A DNA stretch of 64,000 nucleotides. It comes from Marchantia polymorpha subsp. ruderalis (taxonomy: Eukaryota; Streptophyta; Marchantiopsida; Marchantiales; Marchantiaceae). The notes beneath the pieces were generated by a model that saw only the letters and a program-made list of their open reading frames with translations, made no database searches and had not been told where the DNA came from. Positions 22,743 to 34,874 of this stretch are shown here, piece by piece; position 1 is the stretch's first letter, and each line of letters starts with the position of its first letter. Position numbers and translations under genes: made by a program. The stretch is from NCBI GenBank assembly GCA_037833965.1, contig AP031355.1, positions 12,487,501-12,551,500 of the forward strand, given 5' to 3'.

Positions 22743-25043
22743 GATAATGGATTTTGCACGAGGTTGTATTTGAGTGCTGCATTTCTGTCCTAAACCTCAA
22801 CAGCGTTCAGTCCCAAGGCGCCGTTCACTTGCTTTAACCGAAGATGCCTGTCACAGGTCCTCAAAATTTTCACCGATCTCAGCAGGTCTTCAGGCAGGGC
22901 GATTTCGAGGCTGGTCCTTTCCGCCGGTGAGGAACAACTGACCGACAGGTTGACTGACAGGGAAAGCAGTACGCTTCGATAGATCTTATTCCTGGACTGG
23001 CGCTGCACGGAACAGAGACGGGTGGGTGTCCAAGAGAGTAACGTTTGTACGAGGTCGCCCATCACTGTTCCTTGCACCGTCTGTCCAGGGATGGATGGAT
23101 GGACGGATGACGAAAGAGACACACGCGGGGGTCATAGAGCTGGGGTGCGGCAGCGCATGTTTAGGACAGGAGCAGAAGGCCTGCTTCTGCCGTTTTCATG
23201 CACTGCCTCTTCCCTGGCTCCTTCACTCCTCGCCCATTCTGACGAGCAAGTTCACTCAGATCCCTTGCGCTTGAAATTTGGCCAAAGTTTCAAATTCGAT
23301 GTGTACTTGTTGATCCCTCGCTTCGAGGCAGCTCCGTCTACAGGACTGAAATAAAGATTGGCTTTCGTTAACTTGTGTGGCAATCATCGTCGGCTGGAAG
23401 TGTCACATGGATGGTCCAGTTCGAAGATTTCAGGTCATCCTTAGAGAGTTGGCTTCGTTTCTTCATTGTGGTTGAATGTGTCCTGGTGTACGCCGAACCG
23501 AACAATCCTAGTAATAGAGTAGTGTTCACGTGTTGTACAGTCTCGATCTTGTGGCCAGCGTTCATCGCTGGAAGTGGGTTCTGTAATAAGTTAAGAGTCT
23601 TAACTTAGTAAGTTCTCTGAGTCTCTGGACTACTTCTCCTGTTACTGTTCGAGGGGAAGTAATTTTCAAACCTTGCGATGATAAACAAAAGAAGAGGTGC
23701 TCAATATTCATATATGCTCTGCTTCATGACTGATGACAACAAACAGATAGATTATTTACATAGATGATTTAGATAGGTGATTTTACTTATTGAGTTCTCC
23801 CATCAAATTCAGCTCTTCCTATCTCTTTCCGATCATAATCACAACTGACGTTACTGCCCATAGTGATAGCGTCCATTCGATCTGACAACAAAAATCAATT
23901 ATACAAAGTTTGGCTACATACTGAAGGTGGTAATCGAATCTTCTGTTCTGATAGACAATCTTCCATAATTTGCTAATACACGCTGTGGGCAAGAACAAGA
24001 TACGATCAGATTATGCACTATGGTTCATGGATGTCTCTCTGGATTTCAATAGTCTCTGGATTACTTCTCCTCAAACAGCGAGAAGCCAATGAAAATTGAT
24101 GATGCCGAGGATATATCACAGCAGGATACATTTTACGATGCAGTTTCATAAAGTATTAATTCTCTCCACAAACCGCACGGGCTGGATCGAGAGTACTCCA
24201 TCTATAAGAAACCAAAATTCTAGTACATTAACACGAACAATAACTCTGAAGCAGGTGTTTTTCTTGTCGGTTAAGTGGACAAATATATTTCACAAAAATT
24301 CAAAGTTCAAGAGAGTCATCGCTCTCATGACAATTATCATTTGTTGGGCCGTTTCTTATGGAGATCATTGAGCACCCCGCATCTTTCAAGCTTTCTTAAA
24401 GTCGGTAGAGTGAAATCCACCTCTGCATGCATCATCACATAGACAAGTTCTCACTTGACCGACTCTTCATAATGTTCAGCATCTGCATGCTCTTGGTTGG
24501 AACGAATCAAAATTATAACTTCACCTGATGCATTCGTCATGCGGTCGGTATGCTTGCTACAGAACCCACCTCTCCGCAGTCAAGTTCCGAAGACCTTGGA
24601 ATCATCGTCATACGTTTCGAACGAACTCGGACACAAGAACGTACGCAAAAAATATAAAACTTCTGGAAGAAAAGTAATCAGGAGAAATGTGGAAAAAGCA
24701 TCTGGATTACGGGTCCAGCATCCTGATGCTACGATTCCGTGACTCCAAGTCATGTGCTTCTCCCTGGCCTACAATTGATAGATGGATGCACTTGTTCCAA
24801 CCACCTGCGTGTCTGGTAAGTGGCTGAAATGGTCAGTACCAGAACTAGCAGCCGCTACTGGTTGCTCATGGGCGTGGCAAAAAGTGAACTCGAATCCTTC
24901 GGAAACCTATACTTCACCCACGCACGGGCCATGATTGATGTAGTTGACAGAATCAGAGATCTCGGTAGGAAAGGAACAGATAAGGAGTTCAGACCTCGAG
25001 CTCCAGAAAGGCCAGCTTCGCGTCCGTGCTCGTCAATGTACTC

Positions 25044-25070
25044 GCCGGAGTACTATGACAGTACTCCGGC
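25044..25070. repeat. Perfect 11-bp inverted repeat
   Basis: GCCGGAGTACT and its reverse complement flank a 5-base ATGAC loop. The left duplication copy keeps only the inner AGTACT pairs. Confidence 0.85.
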
Positions 25071-25233
25071 GGCACGAGCCGCAGGTTGGATTTGAATCGG
25101 GCCTCACGATCGAGCGGGTGGAACGTCCTAACTCGGGGTCGGAACGTCGCTCGTTCTGTGTGATGAGGCGAGGTTAGGTGAAGTGGTGCCCGGCCGGTCT
25201 GAGTGCAGGGAAAAAACAAAGGAGTTCTTGATA

Positions 25234-25289
25234 TTGTACAGCGCTATGCACTTCCGATGTGCACTGCCTTCTGTACATGTGCAGTACAA
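25234..25289. ncRNA. Conserved hairpin, right copy
   Basis: It shows the same pairing as 21639-21689, with TTGTACAGCGCTATGCAC as left arm, a 7-base loop, GTGCA, a longer right-side bulge, then GTGC and GTACAA. The base-paired segments are identical between copies while loop and bulge vary. Confidence 0.35.
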
Positions 25290-27299
25290 GATCCTCCGGC
25301 GTTGCCATGGTCGGATCGGAAGGGTGTTTAAGTAGTCTCTTGTGCCTGCGAGGAAAGACAGTAGTCGGAGGAGGACGACCAAGCTGAGCGAAGGGAAAGA
25401 TTACTGCAATGTCTTTCCCGCCCCTTCGACGTTTCCGCTTGCGAGCCTCCTTGTGCCCTCTCCATATTTCCTCCTCCGCTCGAGCGAGAGTTGAAACGAA
25501 ATTCAAGCGTTGGTCTAGAAATGACATTCTCATTTAGTCCCGGAGCCCATTCCGATCTGACAGTCGATCTTTGTTTCTGTCTCCTGGCTTGGACATGAAG
25601 GTAACACGTATTTCTTGTGTTTGAAAGTGATGCCTAGTTCGTACACCTAAGCGAAGATTGACATTGACTGCTGCAAGGTCAGTAGAGTGGAGGCAATTTT
25701 ATGTCAGATCTCTCAACTTTTTGAAGCTACAAACGTTCCGAATGGCGCAGGAAAGAGCAAATCTCTTTCGTACAGACGCTTCAGTTTCTTGTCGATTTTC
25801 TATTCCATTCGCAGACATCTACAAGAATTGATCTCAAAGTAGTTTACAACTTACTCTTACTCATTTGGTCAGGTGGAGCTGAGTTATTTGTAAGAAGTTC
25901 TCATTTTGGATTTCTCCAAAATGTCTGCACAGGAGTCCATCCTTTAACTCTATCCATAGAGGGAATAAGAGTCTCATAGAATCTGTATGCGATTCAGGAG
26001 GATAATATGAGGAGCAAACAGCTAACCGTATCTACAATCGGCTGGACACATTCGTCGTTGTAGGTTGGCTGGACCTCCAAGCAAATGTGAGCAGTCTGTT
26101 GAGTCGCTGCGATGGGCTGAGTCTATCAGCATTAAGCATCTCAGTAAGGTCCTCTTTATTCTAGTTAATTGAATCCCTCGGCGGTCCATAGCTCCTCGTT
26201 CCTCTCGAACTGTAAGACTCGAGTAGATAACGAGCGGAATAGACATCGGAGTCAAATCCCTCCGTCCAAAATTCTACCGCCCTTGACTCTGGTCTACATT
26301 TTCATATTTAGATTGTTATTACAATCTGAACGGAAACGCCACGTTTGCTTGCTGCCCTCCATCACTTGCTCGAGAGCAGGTTCAATTCGTAATTCTTTTA
26401 CCTCGAACTTCCGTCGTAGCAATGAGATTTTTTTTGACAAATTCCATCGTAGAGCTCTAACCTATATCCATCCTTGTGTTGATGACTCATCGAATGCCAC
26501 TTCTCTTGTTCCCGCTGAATCCAGTTTTTGAACTTGTCCCAGCTTCACTAGAATTTCTGGTTCCGACTAAATACTCACCACAGGTCATTGAAATTATTCG
26601 GTACTTCGCACTATTGTTGACAGGGATACTGCTATTGGTGCACTTTCATAGCTTGTTTCACTGATCACCTCTATATTAATCTCGCTCTACGATTCACGGC
26701 CTGGAGTTGTATTTGTGGAAGGACAGTTATCAGTGTTTCGGCCATGATAGATATGAATTGCGAACAGAGACGGGAGATTTTGGAGACACATTTTCGAAAG
26801 TCCGGCTGTCACTCCTCCTTCCAACTTCCACCAGAGATGAACATCAAGTGCGATTGTCATCACTGGACCTTTCTGGCGTTGAAGACTGACTGTTAAAGCC
26901 GCACATTTCGATACGGTGGTTCGATGGATCTTATCCCTGGATTGAATCACGAGTGACACGAGAGGGTCAGAGAGCTGGGGTGCGGCAGCGCATGATTAGG
27001 ACAGGAGCAGGAGGCCTGCTTCTGCCATTTTCATGCACTGCCTCTTCCCTGGCTCCTTCATTCACTCGTGCTTATGACGCCTGATAGCAGATTTGGACGA
27101 ATTATCAGTGGCTTAGAGTCGTACCCGTTGCCCATTGGCCCATTTGAAACCTGCTATCAGACCATACCTTCGAGTGGTGACCACTCAACTCGTCGCAAGA
27201 GTCAGCTGAGGAGTTGCATGGATCGATTTCTCATACCTTTACGTCGTCGGCTTGGAGGAATCACGTGCAACCTGTAGAAGAAATCATGTTCTTGAGTTC

Positions 27300-28300
27300 T
27301 AAAACGTTCAGATTCTGAAAATCGAATCAGAATCTCCACTGGAACTGATCCTGCCCACTCACATACACCAGTCACTATTCTCACAGAAACGAACGATATA
27401 TGAGCTCAGAGCAGAGTCTTCCATCTTTCTTCCAGAGTTAAACGCCGTGACTTCTGCAATTAGAAAGAAGAGGTACGTGTTTTTAACTAGACAAGCTTTC
27501 GTGAAGCTACGACGACAGACGTGGCTGCCTGTTTATGGTACTCTTTGGCGATGTGTGGTGTCCTGCATTTTAGCCTCCAGTGCTTAGTGTCACGCCAAAC
27601 ACCGTGAACTGCAGTGCACTTCTCAACTGAATAATCCTGTCAAAGTACATAGCGTCATTGCCCTTTCATTTTATTCCAAGACTTTTCGATCCACTAAAGT
27701 TTCCACCTTTGTACGATTATAAAGCAGTTATCACGGGATACATATTTTGATGCCTATGTGTAGTGAACTTGAGTTAAAGATAAAAATTTGTTCACGTCAA
27801 ATTCGTGCGGCATGGCTCCTTCAAAACTCTTAACCCTTAAGTCCTATTTCCTCGTTCCAATGCCTAAAGATGATCAAAGCAAAGAAAACGTTTCACGCCG
27901 TTTCGAAAAGTTTATGAGAACATTACCAGACCAGCTCATTAGTACTCGGAAACAAGTCTCTCGTTCTGTGCGTCAAAGAAATAACCGTTTGGGTGATCAT
28001 CATCACCAAATCGGAGCTTGTTCAGTTTTATGCCTTTTGTCGGTAAGAGTAAAATACATGATATTGAAAGAGAGATGGACATTGTACATTTTGTTGTCTG
28101 TAAAAAACCACCTTTATTTCACTTGGGATTATCTATATCTAGCAAAAACTGGTCAAGAGAATGTGGAAGGTCCATACCAATCCAAGTCCCACGGGAAAGG
28201 AGGGTACTTGGAGTGGTAGAATCACCATGAGTGCTTCTCTCCAGCCACTCCATAGCCAGGGATGGAATAAAGTAGAGGCTCCGAATCATCGCTGAAATCC
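27300..28300. other. 3' flank of the LRR gene, no gene seen
   Basis: A 143-codon plus-strand frame at 27788-28219 starts with TTG and has no domain. The sequence next to 28306 is probably the 3' UTR of the minus-strand LRR gene. Confidence 0.4.
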
Positions 28301-28305
28301 TTCAC

Positions 28306-30074
28306 TCAAGGTCTTGTAGGAACATTTCCTGTGAATTGATTATTGGAAAGGTCAAGAAACTGGAGGAATTCGTAGCCATTCCCTTGTAGCTCTCCCGGAA
28401 CGGTGCCGTTAAGCTGATTGTCTGAAAGATCTAGGTAGTTGATGCCGGGGTTTAAGACGCTGCCTATGTTCGAAGGCAGAGGGCCGGAGAGCTTATTGAA
28501 GGACAAGTCAAGGATGAAAGCAGTTCTGAAAGTTGTGAAAAAGCTCGAGGTGATGGGCCCATACAGCGCACAGTTGTGAAGATCCAAGACCTGCAGTGGC
28601 GAGTCCACTCCCTGAAGCGCAGGAGGTAACAAAGCGTTGAGAGGATTATTGGAAAAGTTCAGCTCGATGGCCAACTCCAACAGCTTGTCTGGAATGGGAC
28701 CGGTGAGCTTGTTGTCGGAAATGTCCAGAGTCAGAAGCTTATTCAGGCCTGTCAGCCACGAAGGTACAGGGCCCTGGAGAGAAGCGGATCTCAACCTCAG
28801 GAAGAGCAGATTCTCACTCCCCTCTGCTGGCATGCTACCACTGGAGCTGGAAGTGAGCTTGTTGTACGAGAGGTCAACACTGGTAAGTGCAGCGAGCGAG
28901 AGGGGGAAATCACCTGTCAAATAGTTGTTAGAGAAGTCGATGGATCCCGTCGAGAAATTGCCAATGGCTGCAGGAATCAGTCCGCTGAGATAGTTGGAAG
29001 AGAAATTGAGAATCCCTGGCCCCTTGAGATTTCCCAGACTCCCGGGAATCGGGCCGTAGAGATAGTTCTTGCCCAACTTCACCCTGCTAAGAACTGGAGC
29101 TCTGCCTAGCGAAGATGGAATTGGTCCACTAAAGTAGTTGTCGCTCAGATCCAAAGATAGAAGCGAGTTGAGCTGCCAGAGGAAGTCTGGGACACGACCT
29201 TTGAAGTAATTTCCATTGAAATCGAGATCTTGCAGGCGTTGTAACGATTTCATGGTGTCAGGAATGCCTCCTTTGAACTTGTTATTACTGAGGTCTAGAT
29301 TTATCAAATTCGAAAGTTGGCCGACAGACTTCGGAATGGTCCCGTAAAAATTGTTTCCCCTCAGGCTCAGCTCCGTTAGTGCTGTAAGATCACCGATGTT
29401 GGAGAAGAGCTGTCCTGTGAACTTGTTGGAAGCCAGATATAACGACTGGATCTTCTGCCACGAAGTTACCATACATGAAGGAAGAAAACCGTCGAGTTGA
29501 TTATTTTCCAGATTCAGAGATTCAAGGTTGGTGAGATTGCAGAACTCGCTCGGTAGATGGCCAGATATGGAGTTGAGGATTGTTTGCAAACTCGTCAACT
29601 TGGAGAGTCTTCCCAGCTCTTTAGGCAATGGCCCTTGAATGTTGCACTGTTGCACTGTGAGGGTCATGAGATTGGTGAGACTGGACCATTGAGAAGGGAT
29701 GGGACCGTCGAACAGAATGTCGGCGAGCTTGAGATGGGTGAGGGTTAAGATACGGGCCAACGGAACTCCTGCTTGCCCTGCTGGAACTGTCTGTTTGCGC
29801 TTGGGGTTGGTGCTCTCTCCTTCACGAGGAGGCGCCAAAAATTCCACCTGCACAACGCGTCCGGTGTTGACGTCGCAGGTGATGCCAATCCACTCACAGC
29901 AGTTCGCTGCACTGACCCAACGTGAAAAAACTCCGTCTGGATCGTCAAACTGATCTATAAACTCAAGCACGGCTTCTTTATCTTGGACATTGCAGATTTG
30001 GCGTAGCTCAACCTTGGCACCAGCAAACAGACGAGCAAAATGATGGCCCACTGAGCACCTCTGAGGTTCTGCAT
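28306..30074 (-). CDS. Secreted leucine-rich-repeat protein, with frame break after the signal peptide
   Basis: The long minus-strand frame ends at 28306 and carries an LRRNT_2 cap (DKEAVLEFIDQFDDPDGVFS, then NCCEWIGITCD) followed by about 19-20 plant-type LRRs with LxxLxLxxNxLxGxIP spacing. It stops after FTGNVPTRP with no transmembrane helix or kinase. It resembles extracellular LRR proteins of the plant-defence or polygalacturonase-inhibitor type. The long frame upstream has only a GTG start at 30240. In another frame, ATG at 30074 opens a classic signal peptide (MQNLRGAQ, WAIILLVCLLVP, RLSYA). It runs into the LRRNT frame only if one base is added or two removed at about 30000-30010. No intron fits. 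Either the gene is recently broken or one base is missing in the assembly. I take 30074 as the original start. Confidence 0.85.
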
Positions 30075-30299
30075 GTCGAGTTACAACTACAGCCGCCTCT
30101 AGATCGCAGAAATCGGATAGTTTTCTATTTGCTGTAGTGGAAGCTCTTGACTTGATTGCTCTACATCCTGCGCACAGAATAGACATATTAGCACCTTTCT
30201 CTGCCAGGCCTGTAGGACGCTCAATGCATCGGCATTTCACCGAACTAATCTATGAGCCACTAGTGCGACAAGCCTGGCTAAAGATTTGCACAGGTAAAT

Positions 30300-32780
30300 T
30301 AATAAGAGCTATCATCTCTTGAACTAGGCATCACTCTGTCAAAAACTCTGCTGTCGACATAAAACAAACTCAAGCACATTCCTTTATAACAGTCATGAAG
30401 ATTCACCGAATCACCTACCAAATTCACGTCAGCGACATTATTCAATTCATCACCTCAAATCTGTAATAAACATTCTCATTGTCTCAATATCCTGATACGG
30501 CAAAGGTAAGGAACGCAATATAGTTTTGGGCAAGTAGATAACAGATTTCCTATTTCTGTGTCTTGGTTCGATAAACCGTGGTAGAAGAGTTTGATGATGA
30601 ATGTTGCGAAATCATAATACCATGTCTAAGTATGAGAGAGTATGATGGGCCAAAGGTTTCTGCAGGATTCGGAATCCTTTGGCAAAGAAAGAGACTGCCC
30701 GATCGCAACACGTTCCGACTACTGAGCAGCCGTCTACCTGGCAATAAGAAAAGCTGAGATAGAGTTGAGCCGTTCCTCGATGCCTGGATGAAGCAATTCA
30801 AGAGCGCAGGCCAGCACACTGTCACTAGCAGAGTCCCTACACAGCTTCAAACAGTGGGAGCGAGCAGGTGATAAAAACAAGATCGGCAGAGCTGTGACTT
30901 TCAGCACAATCGGAACCCACAACTTCCAATCTGAATGATGGATATTTTGCGGACTCATGGGACCACCTTATACCCAATTTGCTCCTCTCTGTGTCGTCTT
31001 CTCCAATCTCTCAATTTCACTCGCTTTTTAGCAGAAGACAATCTCGTCCTGCACAGTTGGCCGCGGCGGATGGAAAATGACTAATCAGCGCCATCACTTA
31101 TCCCATCTCTTTGTGCACGTGAAGCTCGTACGTCGCAAGAAGCACAAGTCAACTTCCCCGCTGGAAGTCCTACAGTGCGGCTCTCTACCTGCTCAGGTCA
31201 ACCTCTCATTACTTCTGTCATTATTGTAAACGAACAGACGTTGACATAAATCTCCACGTTGTCGCAACTGTACTTTCTCTTTCCTCCGCGAGTGGTATGA
31301 ATTCCAAGCGTCACTCTTTTCGAGCATTTTCACCACCAAGCTCAAGATCCATGCATGATCTAGATAAATATGTCCGTTCATCATGACAAAGTGATTTCAA
31401 TCGAGGAGCAACGAAAGACGCAGGAAACGGCTGAGAAGACACATCTTCCGGGAACCTGGTTTAGGCCACTGAAAGTACTGGGACAAAGCTTCTTCTACCA
31501 AGTGTTTGGCGTTGACTAGAGGTTAGAGGGCCACGGCAAGGTGGTCCAAAGTTGAGAGGATCATGATCCATCTGATAGCTGGACATTGTACAGTCCGTTA
31601 CAGGTCCTTCATGGTCACAGAAGGCACTTATGCATACGCATACACGAATTCGAGATCTTCTATGGAATTGCGAGGATTATGTGTTCACTGTCTCGATCAT
31701 TGTCGGAAATAATCTAGTCCCTTGTGAGGAAGGTCAGTATAAGCTGCACTCGGAGGCCACACATTTGAAGAGATCAATTCTCAGCAGCATAGCGCTTCGG
31801 TTCCACTACGGCCTTATGTGTTTGAATGAGAACTTTCTGTACAGTATCTGCATCAATCTCTAGATTGCATCAATCTAGTGGCCATCATCTTATCAAGTCC
31901 TCTGATTACTAGCTCGCATTTAGCTATGTAGGGGGTTCAAATTTATTACCAAACAAAAACTCGGCTTCGAATGGCAATAGGTCCCACATAAACTATCAAA
32001 ACCGAAATCTTTTGGCTGATAAATCATCATATCACAAGCACTTTATGGCGAGGACTGAGTCCGGGTAGAGGGAACCAGCTGGAGTCTTTGACTTTGCTAC
32101 TACCTCCTGTTCGAGCAGAACCCTCGTGGTCGGGTCCCGTGTTTACGAAAGCGGGGCTATTTAAAAAACATAAATTCCAGGTCAACCTAGAATGGAAAAT
32201 AAATTGAAGAAGAAACTTTTGAGAAAGAAATGCACTTGCAGATCGAAATACAACTAACTCTTGTCTGGGAAAGTTTGTTCGCCGTTTCGCACAAATACAT
32301 TGCACTGGAGACTGTCTTCATGGTGAAATAATAAGAAAAGGAAACTCCACGAAGCATCAACCGGACCTGGTTCCTGCAGCTTCCTGCCGCAGTTCTGACG
32401 ATACTACTGTAAATTCGACTGGCGAATCATGGCGTAGGACAGTCTCTGCTACTTTTCCGAGACTCCAAACTTGAAGCGTGGTCTCGACCAACATGATGTG
32501 AGCAGGAAACCAATTATGGCACTAAAACAACATTCAATCGGTCGCAGCCCTGTGGAAAAGAGTTTCCATCCAGAAACCCAATCTGGAACACTAAAATCAT
32601 CACATTCCTACACTTACAGCATTATTTCCTGCTTGTTTGGTACTCAGCCACCCTACAACCAGAGCTTGTCGCCATCTTCGATCATCTCTGCAAATATTGG
32701 ATTATCTCTGAGCTTGTCGCCATTGTCGATGATGTGACCCTTATTCTCATAGAAAAGCCTGGTCATCATCTTACGCGGGT
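30300..32780. other. Upstream of LRR gene; few supported features
   Basis: Apart from the possible exon at 30738-30958 (minus), only short ORFs are present. The first hundred bases above 30075 should hold the LRR gene's promoter and 5' UTR, but I see no clear TATA box. Confidence 0.4.
30738..30958 (-). CDS. Possible first exon of an unrecognised gene
   Basis: ATG at 30958 opens a frame of 73 codons and part of another, up to a GCCAG/GTAGAC donor just below 30738. The peptide contains SDSVLACALELLHPGIEERL, which looks helical and gene-like. I do not recognise it and cannot find the next exon. Chance ORF is a real alternative. Confidence 0.22.
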
Positions 32781-32790
32781 TTTGACTTAC

Positions 32791-33000
32791 AGAGGTGAGG
32801 CAGTAAGGTTGCTCTACGCAATCCGACTTACAAGCGGTCGAGTTCTTCAGTTTCAAGACCAGGTAAGAAAAGCACATCTTTGAAGATTCCGTCTCTGAAC
32901 ATTCAAACGGGAACATGCTAGCAACAGAATCGAACGGAACATCATTTCTGCAAATCTGGTTCAAAGATGGTAACGGATTGTCGTGTCAACTTGGTTGGTA
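32791..33000 (-). CDS. Possible Cys-rich exon of an unrecognised gene
   Basis: The frame reads DNPLPSLNQICRNDVPFD, then SMFPFECSETESSKMC and CKSDCVEQPYCLTS, ending at a GTAAGT donor (plus-strand 32785-32790). Seven Cys in about 65 residues suggest an extracellular fold. A stop precedes it, so the acceptor must lie below about 33005. Near-duplicate words (NGDKLRDN and DGDKLW) follow on the minus strand past the donor. No family recognised. Confidence 0.25.
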
Positions 33001-33355
33001 GATATAACCATGTCCTTTATAATCGGCTGTAAAATCGGAAGGTAATCCGACTCGTACATCTCTTTTTTCCTCACACTACTTCGAAGAACTACTTTAAATG
33101 ATCAGACCACGAGTAAAGACTTGATATTGTTTCATTGTAGAAAATGCTTTAGTGGCACGAAGCCTACCAAGGTTTGATCGATGAGCCCACTACGGAGATC
33201 ATGTGCTGATATTTTCGAGCCACCTGACCGCCTCCTGAGACTGGTCGGGAACTGCTCAAAGAATACGAGGAACACGGGAAGAACTGTCTCACAATTCGCG
33301 GTATTGCTTAAGAGACCCCCTCGCCCATTAATATGATGTTCAGACATTCTGTCTT

Positions 33356-34243
33356 CTAGATCTGATGATTATGCTGATGCTTGTGCCTCCACCTTGCACC
33401 TACCGACAAAGCAGCAATGAAAGCCAAGAGTGACGTCACCATCAGAAGTGGCGATCCGAACCCCAGAATGGCTGGACATGAGTAACAAATACATAGCAGT
33501 AAAGTTAGGAGGACCCCGTCAAACCATACATAGATGAAACCAAAGGAGTAAGATTACCTGGGCCCAATAACATCACAATGGGAATAGAATATAACTACAC
33601 CTGTTATATTTAGGTACATCACTGTACAACGAAATTCAAGGAGCATCATCTAATGTGACCGCTTGCCGTTTTCTCATGAGAGGAACCATCCAGTACTGCA
33701 TCCAGAGCATGGAGCAATGTCATCTACATGTTTTATATATTTGACATGTCTAGGTATTACTCTTATTTTACATGCAATTTCACCTATTTATTAATGTCAT
33801 ACATCACTCTTGAAGTTAGAGATACGGAATGTAAAAGCTCTTCATATCTCTAATAACGAAAATCAGAAGAAATTACTTTTTCTGATTTCTCTGATTTCTA
33901 AATCATTGATAGTTAGCATTCGTTTTATTTATTCATGTTGAAATCGAATACACTTGTGTTTTCTTATTGCAAATTACAACACCATGATGTGTGCAAAGCA
34001 AAACAAAAGAGTAGGTCACGAGTCTACTCTTCGCTGTGCCATTCACTCCCGTGACGTCCCAACCTGGAAAGATTTGTGGATAAAGCAAGGGAGATCCTCC
34101 ACGCCTGAATTGCACTGCAGGATCCTGTAGTTTGCGTTGACCTCGTAGCCATAGTTTGTGCTACAAAAAAGAAGGGGGTTGGCGGACGGGGGTAATAGTT
34201 TTACTGGGCCAAATGATATTGCAAAAGGGTGGGAAAGTCCCAT
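33356..34243 (-). CDS. Possible unrecognised gene with membrane anchor (two exons seen)
   Basis: An exon at 34160-34064 follows a pyrimidine tract and TTTTGTAG acceptor and ends at CAG/GTTGGG. It encodes YEVNANYRILQCNSGVEDLP, CFIHKSFQ. The same frame is open upstream to ATG 34243, so it may instead be a first exon. Near the end, a minus-strand frame from about 33480 encodes FGSPLLMVTSLLAFIAALS, a membrane helix, followed by a basic His/Lys tail RWRHKHQHNHQI and TAG at 33358-33356. I infer a small type-I membrane protein. The linking exons are not identified and the two parts may belong to different genes. Confidence 0.25.
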
Positions 34244-34874
34244 AATGCCGGAGGCAATAATGTAGTGAGAGATTCGACAAGGTTTTGATGATCAAGAAGT
34301 TCGAGTTCCTAAAATGCAGTTCCTATCGAGATTTTTTGTAACGCGTGGCTTTGAAGATCATGCCCTATACTTGTCTCTCTTGATCTACAACCATCGAATC
34401 TCTATAGCGAGCTAATGCCTAATGATCTCTGCTTACGGAATGGCTGTTTTCCATTGCTGTTCTCGTGCATGCAGCAGGATGCACAGTGAAGATATCAAGA
34501 TCAACACACTTGAAGCAGGACAAAACTTTCGCAGAAAAACGTGGAAAGAAGTTGGTACGAAACTCAGTCCGGCAGAATGTGCAAATTCGACCATGAGCCG
34601 CAAGCCTCATCCATCCAAAGTTGACCACTTCAGCAATCCGACCGATTTCACAATGTTACTTATTAATTCACGTTGTTGTGAGTGGTTACTCTCCTCTTTC
34701 GGGGCAGACTACAGATCTGCACACTCATAGTGAATGCGATGGTCAGAAAGAGACTGAGGCTCGCGAAGAAGATTGATTCGGTATAGTCGAAAATTTAATG
34801 ATGGCTCGCCCATCTTTAAATTAATCTAATGTTGCATCTATGCCACATTGTGAAGGAAATCCAGTTTATTTTCA

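Larger units (their letters stand above)
21370..23400. repeat. Diverged tandem duplication, left copy
   Basis: Blocks of this stretch recur in the same order about 3.6-3.9 kb further on. Examples are the AGTACT-GTGAC-AGTACT palindrome at 21436-21452, the hairpin at 21639-21689, a TTCGATAGATCTTATTCCTGG block near 22975, the GAGCTGGGGTGCGGCAGCGC block near 23138, and a CGTCGGCT block near 23388. Between the blocks the sequences have diverged and differ by indels. No protein frame is shared, so this looks like a duplicated non-coding locus or regulatory tract. Confidence 0.7.
25030..27290. repeat. Diverged tandem duplication, right copy
   Basis: This is the counterpart of 21.37-23.4 kb. It opens with a perfect 11-bp inverted repeat (25044-25054 and 25060-25070), an extended version of the palindrome in the left copy. 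It then holds the hairpin at 25234-25289, a TTCGATGGATCTTATCCCTGG block near 26920, the GAGCTGGGGTGCGGCAGCGC block near 26973 and the CGTCGGCT block near 27243. The left copy has about 100 bp extra just before the GAGCTGGGG block. Confidence 0.7.

Noticed and set aside
27788-28219. 143-codon plus-strand frame
   Set aside because: TTG start, no domain, and it lies in the 3' flank of the minus-strand LRR gene.
29557-29953. Plus-strand ORFs opposite the LRR gene
   Set aside because: Shadows of the strongly coding minus strand.
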